Source: Symbiodinium natans
Lineage: Eukaryota > Sar > Dinophyceae > Suessiales > Symbiodiniaceae
Direction of reading: 5' to 3'
Assembly: GCA_905221605.1 (NCBI GenBank)
Contig: CAJNDS010000867.1
Span: 1-40,000, forward strand
Length of the DNA: 40,000 bases
The notes under the pieces were generated by a model. That model was not told the DNA's origin and ran no database searches. It saw nothing but the letters and a program-made list of their open reading frames with translations. A program made the position numbers and the translations under genes. Below, one piece after another: positions 1 through 10,386 of the stretch; position 1 is the first letter of the stretch; each line of letters starts with the position of its first letter.

Positions 1-2340
1 GGTCATGATGCTCCAACTTTTGAGGGTTTACTGCTATGGCTTCCTGTTGAGATCCCTGCTCCTCGTTGGAGCAAGCCATGGAGGTGGAGTGCGACATCTC
101 AGCGTGAAACCTTCCGGCATCGGCTGTTTAGGGTTTAGGGTTTAGGGTTTGGGGCTTAGGGTTCAGGGTTCCTGAATCTCAAGGCAAGATCAAGTATTTC
201 CGACGCGTACTGCGGCGCAGGCCACCGAGGAACAGATCGCACGGAAAGAAAGCTGCAGCCGACTTTTTGGGCTTGCGAGCCCTTCGGCCGCACGGAACTC
301 ACGCCTACTTCTGATAGGTCGTCCGACTGCCAAGCTGCAAGAAGATGCAAAGCCTGCGCTCACGGGGTTTCATGGGCCCCTCAGTGTCAGCGCGGACCAC
401 AGGGGCATTGCCCGGCAACACGTTTCCTAAAAAGTTCAGCAGCCAAGAATCTGCAGCAAAACCTGAACAGAAAAGCTTGCTTCGAGTTTGGCCATCTGTT
501 GCAAGAGATTGCTCATAGAATTTAGGGGCGTCATTGGATGCCTTTCCTGATGTCCGCGCCGGCGCAAAGAGAGAACGTGAAGCCTCCGAGCAGCGACTTT
601 CCTCAACCGTAGGCAGGTGGGGCGGCCACACGCGTGACACCTCCACTCTGCCCTGCCTCCGCTCACCACCAGCCATGATCGGGGCCACATCGTCGCGTTC
701 AGGTTTCGCTTATTCTCAAGTTAAGGCTCTCTGATACGCTGGGTCGCCGCTAAGCGTCCCGGCAGGCAGGGACACTAGATAGCCTGCGCAAGTGGAATGC
801 GGCCTAGGCAAGTCCACATCCCCTAAAACAACTGAAACATGCATGGCAGTGTTCCTCACTTCTCCTGCCTTTCAAAACTGCCTGCAACAGGCAGAATGGG
901 ACACGGACCTGGCACAAGCGCCTGTACTATGAAAGGTTGTGACAAAGCTCGCTTTCAGATGAGCAGAAACAGGCAGAAGGGGCATGCAGGTGGCTAACAT
1001 ACCTGTGCCACAGCGTTGCCACCACGGGGGCTTCACATGCTTCAGCTGTTCTTCAACATGTTTCAGCACAAGCAGCGCAGCATTCCGCACTCCCCAAGGC
1101 CCCAGTTTTAAGAGTTCTTTGTGAGAGTCAGCGTTACTTTGTTGCTTCTGCTGCCTGGTTGGACCACAGGGACCGGCTCGAAGAGCCAAGGAATGCAAGG
1201 ACAAGTTAGTGGCACCGAGGGAGGTCCCGTGTCACATGTATCCCGTTGATCCCGCTGCGGCAACTGGCTTCTGAAACCCTGGGGTGGTTCAGTGGATCCA
1301 GCTTGGCACAGGCAGCAGACAGTAGATCCGGCTGCGCCGGGCTGTCGGAAGCACCAAGCACCCATATAAAACCCGCACTGCAGCAAGTAGGAAGGTCTGC
1401 TGGAATGAAGAAAGCAGCCAGGCAGGGCCGCCGGCATGAGGGCAAGAGCGAGGCAACTGCGTCAACAGTCAAACAGCGGAGAATGAGCCCAGAACATGCA
1501 GAATTGAATCCACATCCTACACATTCTCTATCATTCTGGGGGGGCTCTTGCTGCTAACATCAGCTCCGCGCACACCGGCGGCAAGCAGTGTGGAGTAAGC
1601 TCAGGCCAAAGGCAACTCTCCAAGGCGCGGCAGGGCACAGAAATGGAAGTCCAGAGAAGCACGGAGCGCAGCCTCTCTGTGCCTAGCCTGGATTCTCAGC
1701 TAGCAGGATGGGCTGTTGGGCCCTCGAATCCCCATAGTCAACCCTATAAAAGGGCCTTTTTCGGGAATTATACTATACAGTAGCCCGTCCTGTCAGGCTG
1801 AGCCATCCTTCGGGCTTTTGCTACAGTCTAGCCGAGCCCAATGTCTTTGCCCTGCTTTGGGAGAGCCATCGGGGCATGATCTCACAAACGTCACATGCGA
1901 AGCTCCGGGAGAGGTCTCGTCTGACGGTACTTGGCTGAGGTCGAGCTCAGGGAGGCAGGGCAATGCTGGGCCCTGTTGGCTACAAGCCTCCTCTTTCCAA
2001 GCAAGTTTTCCCGGCGAAAACCGGATTTGAGACACAACCGAACTCTCGGGGCGTCCGGAGGCCTCCTGAAGACACCGTCTCCGGCTCGGAGTCCTTTGTT
2101 TGCAGGCCGCGCCCTAAAAAAGCTGCCCAGCCCAGGGATCCCTTTCATCCCCCTTGAGAACTCAAAGCGGCCAACATTTTCAAATCTCAAGCAGGGCCCG
2201 ACATTTCGACCCGTGAGTGTCGTAATCGGCAGAACCCTCCGGCATCGGCAGGATCTCAAGATCAGGGGAACTCCAACTCGCCTGCAGCGGCCGGCAGGCA
2301 GGTGCTGCAGCCCTCGCGATGTTGCGAGTGACGTGCGTGT
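1..2340. other. GC-rich non-coding stretch, no gene recognised
   Basis: All six frames contain only short open stretches with low-complexity, arginine/serine/proline-rich translations typical of chance reading in GC-rich DNA. I see no recognisable domain, tRNA or strong repeat except the short telomere-like array at 126-170. Spliced exons inside it cannot be excluded. Confidence 0.5.
126..170 (+). repeat. Short interstitial telomere-like array (TTTAGGG)n
   Basis: Three perfect TTTAGGG units followed by degenerate units (TTTGGGG, CTTAGGG, TTCAGGG). It is isolated, 23 kb from the next telomere-like DNA, so it is interstitial and not a chromosome end. Confidence 0.85.
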
Positions 2341-2344
2341 GCCG

Positions 2345-2770
2345 GTAAGGCTAGTGCTCCTCATGTATCCATGTCAGCCCGCAGTTGCCTGCACGAGCTG
2401 CACGGTAAACTGCGGAGCCACATCAGGACCCCAAGTCGCGCACAGCTACGTACGGGCGCCGCCCTGCTGGCTTCGTTTTTGGGCAACCTGGCACTGCCTT
2501 GCCGGCTTTGTTACACATCCTTTTGACTAACTCCAACCTCGTCACTGATCGCGTTGAGAGCCACTGATCCTCGTATCCATGGCAGGCCCCCTTTGAATAC
2601 GCGAGCTGCACGGTACACTCGGAAGCCGCATCAGCACCCTAACTCGCGTACAGTTTTGCACTAGACCTGCCTTCGTGGCGTTCCTGGTTCCGAGCTACAC
2701 ATCATTTGCAAAATTTCAACCTGGCAACTGATCAGGCCGAAAGTCTCCACTGATCCAGGAATTGGTATAA
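2345..2770 (+). repeat. Two degenerate tandem modules of about 205 bp
   Basis: The segment around 2391-2432 (GAGCTGCACGGTAAACTGCG, then CCACATCAGGACCCC) recurs in diverged form at 2596-2639, and both copies continue into similar text ending in CACTGATCC. A third, more diverged copy of the core lies at 3492-3536. No coding sense was found. This looks like an old dispersed or tandem repeat. Confidence 0.6.
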
Positions 2771-3149
2771 AGCCCTGTGGACGATGGAGCTGATATGAAG
2801 TCAACCTTTGTCTACCCAGGCCGCCAGCAAACACGAGGAGCACGGCACGAATAGCCGAGTCCCACAGGGATGAAAGATGGCTGCAACTGGGTCTTACCCC
2901 TTGCCCAGGATTTCAGATCGCTCACATTGTCTGTCCGCGAGACATGTCACCGACCCACGCCATCGCCTGGAACCGTGGATTCCAAGAAGCACCTGTTTGC
3001 TACGGCAACTCCTTCAACATCGTGATGCCTGCCACAGGATCTGGCTCCAGGGCCTAGTTGCAGCTAACTTCTGGGGCCCAGGGCCTTTGCCCGGCAACCA
3101 CTCGCTAAGCTTCATGGACCTCGGAACCCGGCACAGAGCCAGTGGAAAG

Positions 3150-3950
3150 CAGATTCACGAGCTGACAGCACATGGTGAGAGTGCTGGAGACACCGGATGA
3201 CGGTCCCTCAAGGCTCCTGCTCCTTTGCTGACGTCGGATGCAGAGTCTTGCTTTTGTCACACAGCAGGAGCCTCACGCCTCACCAGCTCGAACCCGTCGA
3301 AAGTACTTCAAGGGGATTGCTCGGGACAAGAGGCCGAAGCATTCAGAAAACAGAGCCGGCCAGGCCGGCCAGGCACACTCCGGGAACTCTTCGAAGACTC
3401 CTCACCAGTTTTCCCGGAAGAAACGTCCCAACAGGTGCCCACCAACCGGCAACTTACAAACGAGACGGGCATCCGATGTCAGCCGCCCGTCGCGTACGCA
3501 AGCTGCGCGGTAAACTCCTTGGCCACATCAGTGCCCAGGCAGAGACACAAAAAAGACTCACGAGCCGACACCACATGCTGAGAGTGCCAACTTGATTACC
3601 AAGAAGGCGCACTTGCTTGTGAAGACAAGGCCATCGAAACATTGCTAGATGATGCAGTCAGCATCTCGCATATCATATGGACACGCGGGTGAGCGTGGCG
3701 GAGGGATCGGATGACACTCCATTCAAGGCCTGCTCCTGCTTGGCTGAGGTTGGATGGAAGATGCTGAGGTCGGACGGAAGAAGATTGTCTCTTGTCACAC
3801 AGCAGGAGCTTCACCGGTGTGAAGGAGTCGAAGTTGCACTCAAGGGACAAGAGGCCGAAGCATCCAGACAGCAGCGGCCAGGCACACTCCGGGAACTTTT
3901 CGAAGACTCCTCACAAGTCTCCCAGGAACAATACCATCCCAGTAAGTGTC
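3150..3950 (+). repeat. Duplicated module of roughly 400-500 bp
   Basis: 3217-3445 and 3730-3945 share long blocks, for example GTCACACAGCAGGAG, GACAAGAGGCCGAAGCAT and GGCACACTCCGGGAAC, with internal deletions in the second copy. Flanking text (GAGCTGACAGCACATG at about 3160 and GAGCCGACACCACATG at about 3561) is also duplicated. The frames disagree between copies, so selection for a protein is unlikely. Confidence 0.7.
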
Positions 3951-3959
3951 AGCGAGAAC

Positions 3960-5700
3960 ATCTGAAGCCAATGGCGGCCACGTGGGCGCTATGCCCGGCG
4001 GCGGCGGCGGCCTGGAGTCACGGCCCCCTCTCTTCTGCGCCGGCAACGGGTCACCCCGAGTTTGAAACGAATTCCCGCACCGCAGGGTGCCTGATGCAAC
4101 CAAAGCTGCAGTGCCACCTTGTGGGTGTCATGCCTTTTGCGGGTCCTTCGGACGCCACTTCATACATGGTGATGGGCCTCAAACATCACCGGCAACGCAT
4201 TTAAGGAGACCCAAGCATACTCGGAGGGATACATGCATCCCAAGTCCTGGGGGACCAGACTTCGGGTTGCATCATAAAAAGGAGTCGCAATGGCTCCAAG
4301 ATCCTCAGCTGTAACACATGACAGCACAGTGACTTTTCTCAAAATCTCGAAACAGAGCTCTACCCTTCACACTGAATGACCCTCTCTCGTCAACAGAGGG
4401 CGAAAGAGCTGCTCAAATTGTACAACTTTATCCGCCGGTCCTTTTGCTCAACTTCCTCCAAGCTCGAAACTAAATGTGCACGAATCGTGCACGATGCACA
4501 ATGCCTTTGACACTTTTTGATGTCCGGCTCTGTGAAAGCCATGAGCTTGCTGACGCTGACCCGATACTCTAGAGCTATTCATTGGAGCAAGCAATGATGT
4601 TGATCCTTGACCACTTGTGGATCCCTTCTTACACTTCTACACGTTCTAGCGGAGCTGCCCACAGTCACACCATGCGCTGTCTCAAAAAGCAGTTCTGCGT
4701 GGCTGAGACTGGGGCGTGTCAATGAAAGGCGCCTGGACAGGACCGCATGAAGAAGATGAGGATTGTGAAACCTGGGCTTCCAACAGGATTTAAGCAAGCA
4801 GGCTGAAGCGACGTCACAAAGGACGCCCAGCCCTAGCATGGAACAAGTAGCTAGTGTGTAAGAACAAACAGAATATCGCAACAACCGTTGACCTTAGCAC
4901 GGTCAATGCAAACGCCTCACCTCCCCCAAACTACACACCATATCGATCAGAGCCCGACGACAGCACTTCAAGTGGTTGGTGCACGGCAAGAAGGTGCTCC
5001 CCGACATACATGCAACCACCATTGTTACCCATTTGCAGACATGTTGACGATGTGATGGAACCTAACCTTGCATTCACCTTTTTGCAACTCAGCTTCCAGC
5101 TGTCGAACAGTAACAACAGCAAGGCGCACATGAGTGCTCCAAGCAACAGAAACAGCCCGTCGTGAAGCAGTAATACACTTTCGAGCAACAGAGCTATTTG
5201 CAATCGCTAACACCGTGTAAGCATCTGTTGCAACATGCTGTTGAACCCCTCAGACCGCAAGCAAATCGCAAAGAGTTCAAGGCTTTCGACAAACCGATAA
5301 TTAATGCGTTCGGCATGTCCACAACAGTTATCTGCACGCATTCTACCGGTCCCGGGGATGGTTTTCAAATGATACAAATCATTCTTGTTCACATTTGCAG
5401 CAGCACATGCAGAATGTGAATGCACAAAACACCACCATTGCGTGTTCACCGACAATAAGCCCTCAGCAAATCGTGATTGCCATACATCTTGGCGAAATGG
5501 TGAGAGCTAGGCAACCAAGCCTGAGTTGTGTATGGGTGTCGCGACAAGACTGATCTCACTGGGATATGCTTGTTTGCTGCGCTGGCGATGGGGCTTGACA
5601 AGCTTCTGAACATTGGATAGCAGATTTGGACTTGGGCCAAGCATATAATCAACCGTGCAAAACGTCAGACAATGGAAAACATGGGAAAGCCATGTCTTGC
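3960..5700. other. Unique non-coding sequence
   Basis: No protein domain, RNA gene or clear repeat was recognised. Open frames are short and occur on both strands with no codon bias that I can see. Confidence 0.45.
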
Positions 5701-5726
5701 AACTACCTGAAGTGCTGACAATGGCA

Positions 5727-5874
5727 CACACAGCACACACCACACACCACACACCACACATTGCACATTGCACACTGCACACTGCACACTGCACAGACAC
5801 TGCACACTCGACACCACACACAACACACTACACACTGCACACACACACACACACAACACACACACACACACAGA

Positions 5875-5912
<38 letters not shown>
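5727..5912 (+). repeat. CA-rich microsatellite cluster
   Basis: Compound array of CACAC, CACACTG and CATTG units running into a nearly pure (CA)n tract at 5838-5911. The long histidine/threonine and cysteine/valine open frames here come from the repeat. Confidence 0.95.
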
Positions 5913-5913
<1 letters not shown>

Positions 5914-6177
5914 TGAAACGTTCTCGCCATCAACATGGCACGACAGTGACATTGCTTCAGCTTGACTTTGCAAAGAAAACACGCACATGCCTCAGAAGTT
6001 CAAAGCCATTGCCTATGTACGCAAGCAAGTCACCAAACATATCTTCTTGCATCGCAACCGCAACAATGTCCAAGCCTTCACCAAAGCTCTGAATTTATCA
6101 ACGTGATGCGACCATGGTCCAAAAACGCCTTTAAAACGCTAAATGGCCGCACTTCCCAAGCGCACTGCACATTCCAT

Positions 6178-6328
6178 TCTTTACAACACACTGCACACTA
6201 CACTACACACTACACACTACACTGAACACCACACACTCCACACTGCACTGCACACTAGACACCACACCACACTGCACAACACTGTACACTTCACACCACA
6301 CGACATTCGATACACACTGCACACAATG
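6178..6328 (+). repeat. Second CACACTGCA/CACTACA microsatellite
   Basis: Irregular repeats of ACACTACAC and CACTGCACAC, related in composition to the block at 5.7 kb. It ends in an A/T run at 6331-6340. Confidence 0.9.
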
Positions 6329-6664
6329 CATTTTTTTTAATGGCCCTTTTACTCATCAGTCGCACAGTGGGTCGATTTGTGTGACTTTCTATTCAAAGTG
6401 AAACAGACAACAACTGTTAAAACTGCACACGCCAGCAAGCGCAAAGTCGTGAGTCACAAAGAAGCAACCGCAAAGAGACCGTTTTGCAAGACAACTTGGT
6501 GCAAAGCCAGCAAGGCAAGAACACTTGCTTTGCCGACTTCCCTTACCTACTTGCTCTATCGGCCAGAGGCTACAAATCTAATGCGGTTATGGGTACGCCA
6601 GGGGTGTGAATAAGTCTGTTCTTCGGCTGGCAAGCAAGACCATGCCACCAGAGCAAGAACACAG

Positions 6665-6904
6665 ATGCGCAAGCCGTTGTCGGACCTAATAAGGGCAGTG
6701 CGTCACCAAAGCGGGCGGGAAGAAACAAGCCCAATACGCGTTTTGAACGTTCTCGCTTGCGTTGCGTGCAGCGTTGGTTGTGGGCAGTTGCATCATGACG
6801 AAATTGTGCCTTGTGCACTCTTTACCGCAGCAACCCCGTTTCTAGAACGTTGCAGTGTTGTTCTGCATGTGCGCACGCGGAATGAAAAGAGAGTCATCAA
6901 GGAT
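6665..6904 (+). pseudogene. Older copia element (element 2), left part interrupted by element 1
   Basis: The open frame up to 6904 ends with residues VRTRNEKRVIKD. The same frame resumes directly after element 1, at 16766 with GVCKVPVMVG and then NILSTGRLGWQVL. The second half resembles the copia protease C-terminal region: element 1 itself has HNILSTEQMVNTGWEV there. The interrupted protein is therefore a second, plus-strand copia gag-pol. The sequence upstream is not recognisable, so the 5' part of this element is decayed or truncated, possibly within the microsatellite region. Confidence 0.7.
6898..6904. repeat. Target-site duplication, left copy
   Basis: CAAGGAT immediately precedes the left LTR and recurs immediately after the right LTR. 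Copia integrases usually make 5-bp duplications, so part of the 7-base match may be chance. Confidence 0.75.
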
Positions 6905-7278
6905 CGTGAAAAAACGAAGGTCCCTCTGGTACCTTTTCCCTTGAAAGCACGAACCCTGACCTCTCACACAAGTGCGGACAGCTCTCTCTTTTTCACAGTC
7001 AGAGCCACTTGAGCCAAAAGTCACGAAGTGCACAAACTAAACGAATTCTCTATTGTGAGCTTAAACTCAGCTTCAGAACGAAGTTCCTACACACTGCACA
7101 CTCACTTTAAATAGCGTATTGGGCAAAAACACACTCGTATGATTTCCTTGGAAATCAACGAGGCATAAACCATCGAGGATGGGATCACACGGATTCCCAA
7201 TCACTCCGAAGCAAAACAAACCTATACAAGCTGATCCAAAACATGACAAAAACATCAATGATCAGCCACAATCTTCCA
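6905..7278 (-). repeat. 3' LTR of element 1
   Basis: 374 bp, matching 16388-16758 with about 8 substitutions and 3 one-base indels. On the element's strand it starts TGGAAGATTG and ends TTTTTTCACG. The usual CA end would need two bases fewer, but the duplication and primer-binding site fit the longer end better. It contains a TTTAAA box near 7107 and the spliced-leader-like 12-mer at 7008-7019. Confidence 0.93.
7008..7019 (-). promoter_or_regulatory. Spliced-leader-like 12-mer in 3' LTR
   Basis: The minus strand reads TTTTGGCTCAAG, identical to the last 12 bases of the conserved dinoflagellate spliced leader. The leader's upstream bases match only weakly. It lies about 260 nt into the LTR, where a U3/R boundary could fall. 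Confidence 0.45.
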
Positions 7279-7290
7279 CCCCCCGCATTT
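7279..7290 (-). promoter_or_regulatory. Polypurine tract of element 1
   Basis: On the element's strand AAATGCGGGGGG directly precedes the first bases (TGGAAG) of the 3' LTR. This is the expected position of the plus-strand primer. Confidence 0.7.
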
Positions 7291-7493
7291 TGCTGAGGGT
7301 TCATGTCAAAGATCTGAAGTCCAAGCCCAGCTCGGCACTTCAACACTAAGGGGATGCCCTGGCCACATTCCCTTGGTGCGTACTCGCCACCAAACGAAAC
7401 AAACAACACACCAGTCGATCTCTGACATCAAACTTAAAACTCATGCAAGATCCCACCATCAGGCAGGTTGTCCTGGGTCCACATCACTGGTAA

Positions 7494-7632
7494 CCCAAGA
7501 GTTCGTTGTCCAAACACGTGAAAAACTAATTAAACTTGCATCCACCTGCACTGGGGCAGGGTTGTCTTGGAACGAATCCAAGAGTTCGTGGTGACAAACA
7601 CGTGAAAACGAATTAATGCAAGCTTCAGATGT
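7494..7632 (-). repeat. Direct duplication in the element 1 3' untranslated region
   Basis: About 50 bp starting CCAAGAGTTCGT at 7494 recurs 84 bp downstream at 7578, both with AACACGTGAAAA. It lies between the last open frame and the 3' LTR, and no gene is seen there. Confidence 0.7.
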
Positions 7633-8015
7633 TTCCAACTCAGCACTCGACCTTGTCGTGGTACTCCTCCTCAGTCTCGCATCTTCCAGGTCACCAAACT
7701 CACCAACTAGCATCGGCTAGCTGATCCTTCAAGAAAAGATTGGCTTCATAGTTTCGCTTCTTCCAGCGTACCATCAGCCAAAAACGTCTTCAGAGGTGGC
7801 AATCAGACGCCTTGCAGAAGGGGCTATAGAGTCCCTCGTTGAGTTTCATCATCATTTTGCCTCCTCTTTGCAAACTTCTCATGCACTGAAACAAGGGCTC
7901 ACACTAACCAGAAAAATCGCGGGTGCTCCATGGCGGCAACGCGGCCATGGCTTCCAAAAAATGGCTGCGGGTTTCACTCACCCACCCAACCACTGAGATC
8001 ACTTAGCATCTCAGT

Positions 8016-8645
8016 TCATTCTTCATCCTCTTCGCCCTTCTTCTCGCCAGCTCCAGTTGACTCCATCAACTTGGCGCGGCGCTCCTTGGCGGCTTCCTTC
8101 ATCTCCGCCAACTCAGCCGTCCTCGTTTCCATCACCACATCCTGCGAAGATCGGCTAGGCTCAGCTGGCGTCTCCGCAGGCCTCTCAGTTGGCTGGTCTC
8201 CAACCTTTCTCTTCTTCTCTTCCAACATCAGCTCCAAATCGGCAACACTAAGGCTTGCCTTCACACGCTCAGCAATCTGCGCGATAGCTGCTGCATCCAA
8301 CTCAGATGGTACAACTGACACAGGCGAGCGAACCGCTTCGCCTTCCAGCTTTGCTCTCTTAGCAGCTTCTTCCTCAGCAGCTGACAGGTCGGCGATGCGC
8401 TTGCGCTTTCGCTCAGCTTCCTCGAACTCTCGGTCTTGCTGTTCCGCTGCAGCCTTGAGGATCCGCTTCAGGTCCTTTTCCTCCTTCTCGAGTTTCCCAA
8501 CATTCTCACCCATGATCCCAAAGGCTTGCTGCCACATGTCGGCAGGCAACGTCAAGTTGAACCTCACCACATAGTCGGTCGGCAAGTGCCACTTACACTT
8601 GCAGATCCACACAACACCGCTTCGAGTCTCACTCGCAACCACCTT
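8016..8645 (-). CDS. Element 1 C-terminal extension, distal part (coiled coil)
   Basis: This frame overlaps the end of the upstream frame and carries the more natural sequence from about 8645 onward (VVWICKCKWHLPTDYVVRF). A one-base frame change probably splits a single protein here. After a short cysteine-containing start, residues 70-150 of the open frame are rich in K, E, A and R with heptad-like spacing, which suggests a coiled coil. The end is acidic (GEEDEE before the stop). I do not recognise the family. It could instead be a separate small protein of the element made by frameshifting or reinitiation. Confidence 0.6.
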   Translation of the reverse strand, partial: KVVASETRSGVVWICKCKWHLPTDYVVRFNLTLPADMWQQAFGIMGENVGKLEKEEKDLKRILKAAAEQQDREFEEAERKRKRIADLSAAEEEAAKRAKLEGEAVRSPVSVVPSELDAAAIAQIAERVKASLSVADLELMLEEKKRKVGDQPTERPAETPAEPSRSSQDVVMETRTAELAEMKEAAKERRAKLMESTGAGEKKGEEDEE

Positions 8646-10386
8646 CTTCCAGCTTGCCGCCCTCTGTGTCGGTGATCTCCTCTTTCTTTTTCTCCAGGTC
8701 CTCCAAGAATCCTGCAACAGACTCCATCACGGATCTGTAGTGGCTGTAGGCCACAAACGACCACTTGGGGACTGGTCTCTCCCTCAGCTCCTGCTCGTGA
8801 ATCCGAAGTGTATCACACGACAACATCGAAATCACTCGCACTCGCTCCACCAGTTCCTTAAACACCAAGGATCCTTCCTTTGCACTTCTCTTCCAACGCA
8901 ACACCCATGGGGGATAATACGAGCTCTCAGCTTCATCCTCCATGATCCTCTCTGCTCCCAAAATGGGTAGCATGCACAACAGATCCACCATCCGCAAGAC
9001 TCCGAGGTCCTGGTGCTCACCCAGAAGCAAAACAGGGATTATCCCTTTTCTCTTCAAGTACCTCACGAAGCTCAACATCGCCAGGCCACACGTTCCCGGC
9101 GGCACTTCCATGTACAGTCCTCCTTCATTCACTGCCATCTCCCAGATGATGGCCTTGCCACCAATCTGTCCACGGACATCCAAGATTCCGAAGATCTTCG
9201 TGGGTTTCTCCTGTAGCTCACACACCTCCTGGATGGGCTTCACCAGCTTCTCGTATGAGCTTTGATAGCGCAACATATCCTTGTCGGATAGCATGCCTAT
9301 CACGTCCTTGAGCTCTAGCTCATCCACTGGAGTTCCGCGCCGGCAGATACTCCATGACACATCACCGAACCACTTCGGCGGCTCTGGATCCGCCAGCTCC
9401 GGAAACACGTCGACCATCCGTTCAATCACCTTCGGCATGGCCTTGGGTTTCGGTGCATCTTGGCCTGAGCCTCGGCTTTCACCTTTATCACCCCTTTTTC
9501 CAGCAGCTCGGCGCTCCTTCTCTGCCTCTCGGAGATGGAATGCATGGCTTGCATCCTTGCCAGAGACTGTCACAGTCTGTTTGCACTTTTCGCACTTGGG
9601 CTTGCCACTTTCATCCCAGCTCAACAACCATTTGCAAACCTTACACCAAAAGGGGCTTTTCATCTCAGCACCCTGCTCACCCTTCCTGCTGTCTTCAGCT
9701 GCCATTTTCCTGTCCTTCACCAAAGGTACAGGCTCCAGGCTAGGGCTAGCTTCCGTGGTGCTTGAACCAAAGCTTTTGCGGGTGGACCATAAATCCATTT
9801 CTTGAACCTCAGGGGAAGAGTCTTCACGAAGGGTTTCGGGACTTCTAAGGTGGAAATTTTCAAAAACTTCACCACACTTTTTCACACTTTTCAACGATCC
9901 AACTTGCTCCACACTGCATCCAGTTGCCTCGGCACACTGGTATGCCTGAACTCCAACCCTTGGTCGGATTCCACAGATCCTCCACACCTGCTGCACATCT
10001 TCACCAGGGTATATACCCATAGCTTGCTGGTGCTGACAGAATGTCACTTGACTCAAGCACTTTGTAAGAACGTCAGCGATCATTCCCGCTGTCGGGCACC
10101 AAATGACCTTCAAGGTCTGAGCTTCCTGTATCCGCTCCTGAAGATAGCAGACAGCGATGTCTAAGTGGCGAACTCGCCTACTCAACCCACGGTTTAGCAA
10201 AACCGCTCTCGCTGAGGAACTGTCAGTGTGCAATCGGATCGTGACATCTGACTCGGCCAACTGACCGATCAAAGTCGCAAGTCCCTCACTCTCCTGTACC
10301 GCAGTCAAGATGGCTCTCAACTCGGCTTCACAAGAACTCAGCGATACACACCCTTGAACTCGAGAGATTCCCTTGATCAGGCATCC
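8629..10386 (-). CDS. Element 1 RNase H C-terminal half plus novel extension
   Basis: Directly downstream of an in-frame TGA at 10387-10389, the frame continues the RNase H domain: SLSSCEAEL supplies the catalytic Glu, LHTDSSSAR an Asp, and IADVLTKCL the final Asp. Numbered from the first Met (10320), RNase H ends near residue 95. Beyond that lie about 470 extra residues not normally found in copia. They include a Cys4 zinc-ribbon-like motif (C226, C229, C243, C246), a basic linker (about 265-300) and an unrecognised globular region (about 305-540) with MEVPPGTCGLAMLSFVRYL and IIPVLLLGEHQDLGVL. The frame ends at 8629 where a frame change leads into the coiled-coil part. Confidence 0.8.
   Translation of the reverse strand, partial: GCLIKGISRVQGCVSLSSCEAELRAILTAVQESEGLATLIGQLAESDVTIRLHTDSSSARAVLLNRGLSRRVRHLDIAVCYLQERIQEAQTLKVIWCPTAGMIADVLTKCLSQVTFCQHQQAMGIYPGEDVQQVWRICGIRPRVGVQAYQCAEATGCSVEQVGSLKSVKKCGEVFENFHLRSPETLREDSSPEVQEMDLWSTRKSFGSSTTEASPSLEPVPLVKDRKMAAEDSRKGEQGAEMKSPFWCKVCKWLLSWDESGKPKCEKCKQTVTVSGKDASHAFHLREAEKERRAAGKRGDKGESRGSGQDAPKPKAMPKVIERMVDVFPELADPEPPKWFGDVSWSICRRGTPVDELELKDVIGMLSDKDMLRYQSSYEKLVKPIQEVCELQEKPTKIFGILDVRGQIGGKAIIWEMAVNEGGLYMEVPPGTCGLAMLSFVRYLKRKGIIPVLLLGEHQDLGVLRMVDLLCMLPILGAERIMEDEAESSYYPPWVLRWKRSAKEGSLVFKELVERVRVISMLSCDTLRIHEQELRERPVPKWSFVAYSHYRSVMESVAGFLEDLEKKKEEITDTEGGKLEEGGCE

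Noticed and set aside
1931-2530. 199-codon plus-strand frame
   Set aside because: No domain, unnatural residue mix, overlaps repeat modules, and a comparable frame is open on the minus strand.
5507-6092. Cys/Val-rich and His/Thr-rich open frames
   Set aside because: Translations of the CA microsatellite.
7930-8574. 214-codon plus-strand serine-rich frame
   Set aside because: Antisense shadow of the coiled-coil extension of element 1.
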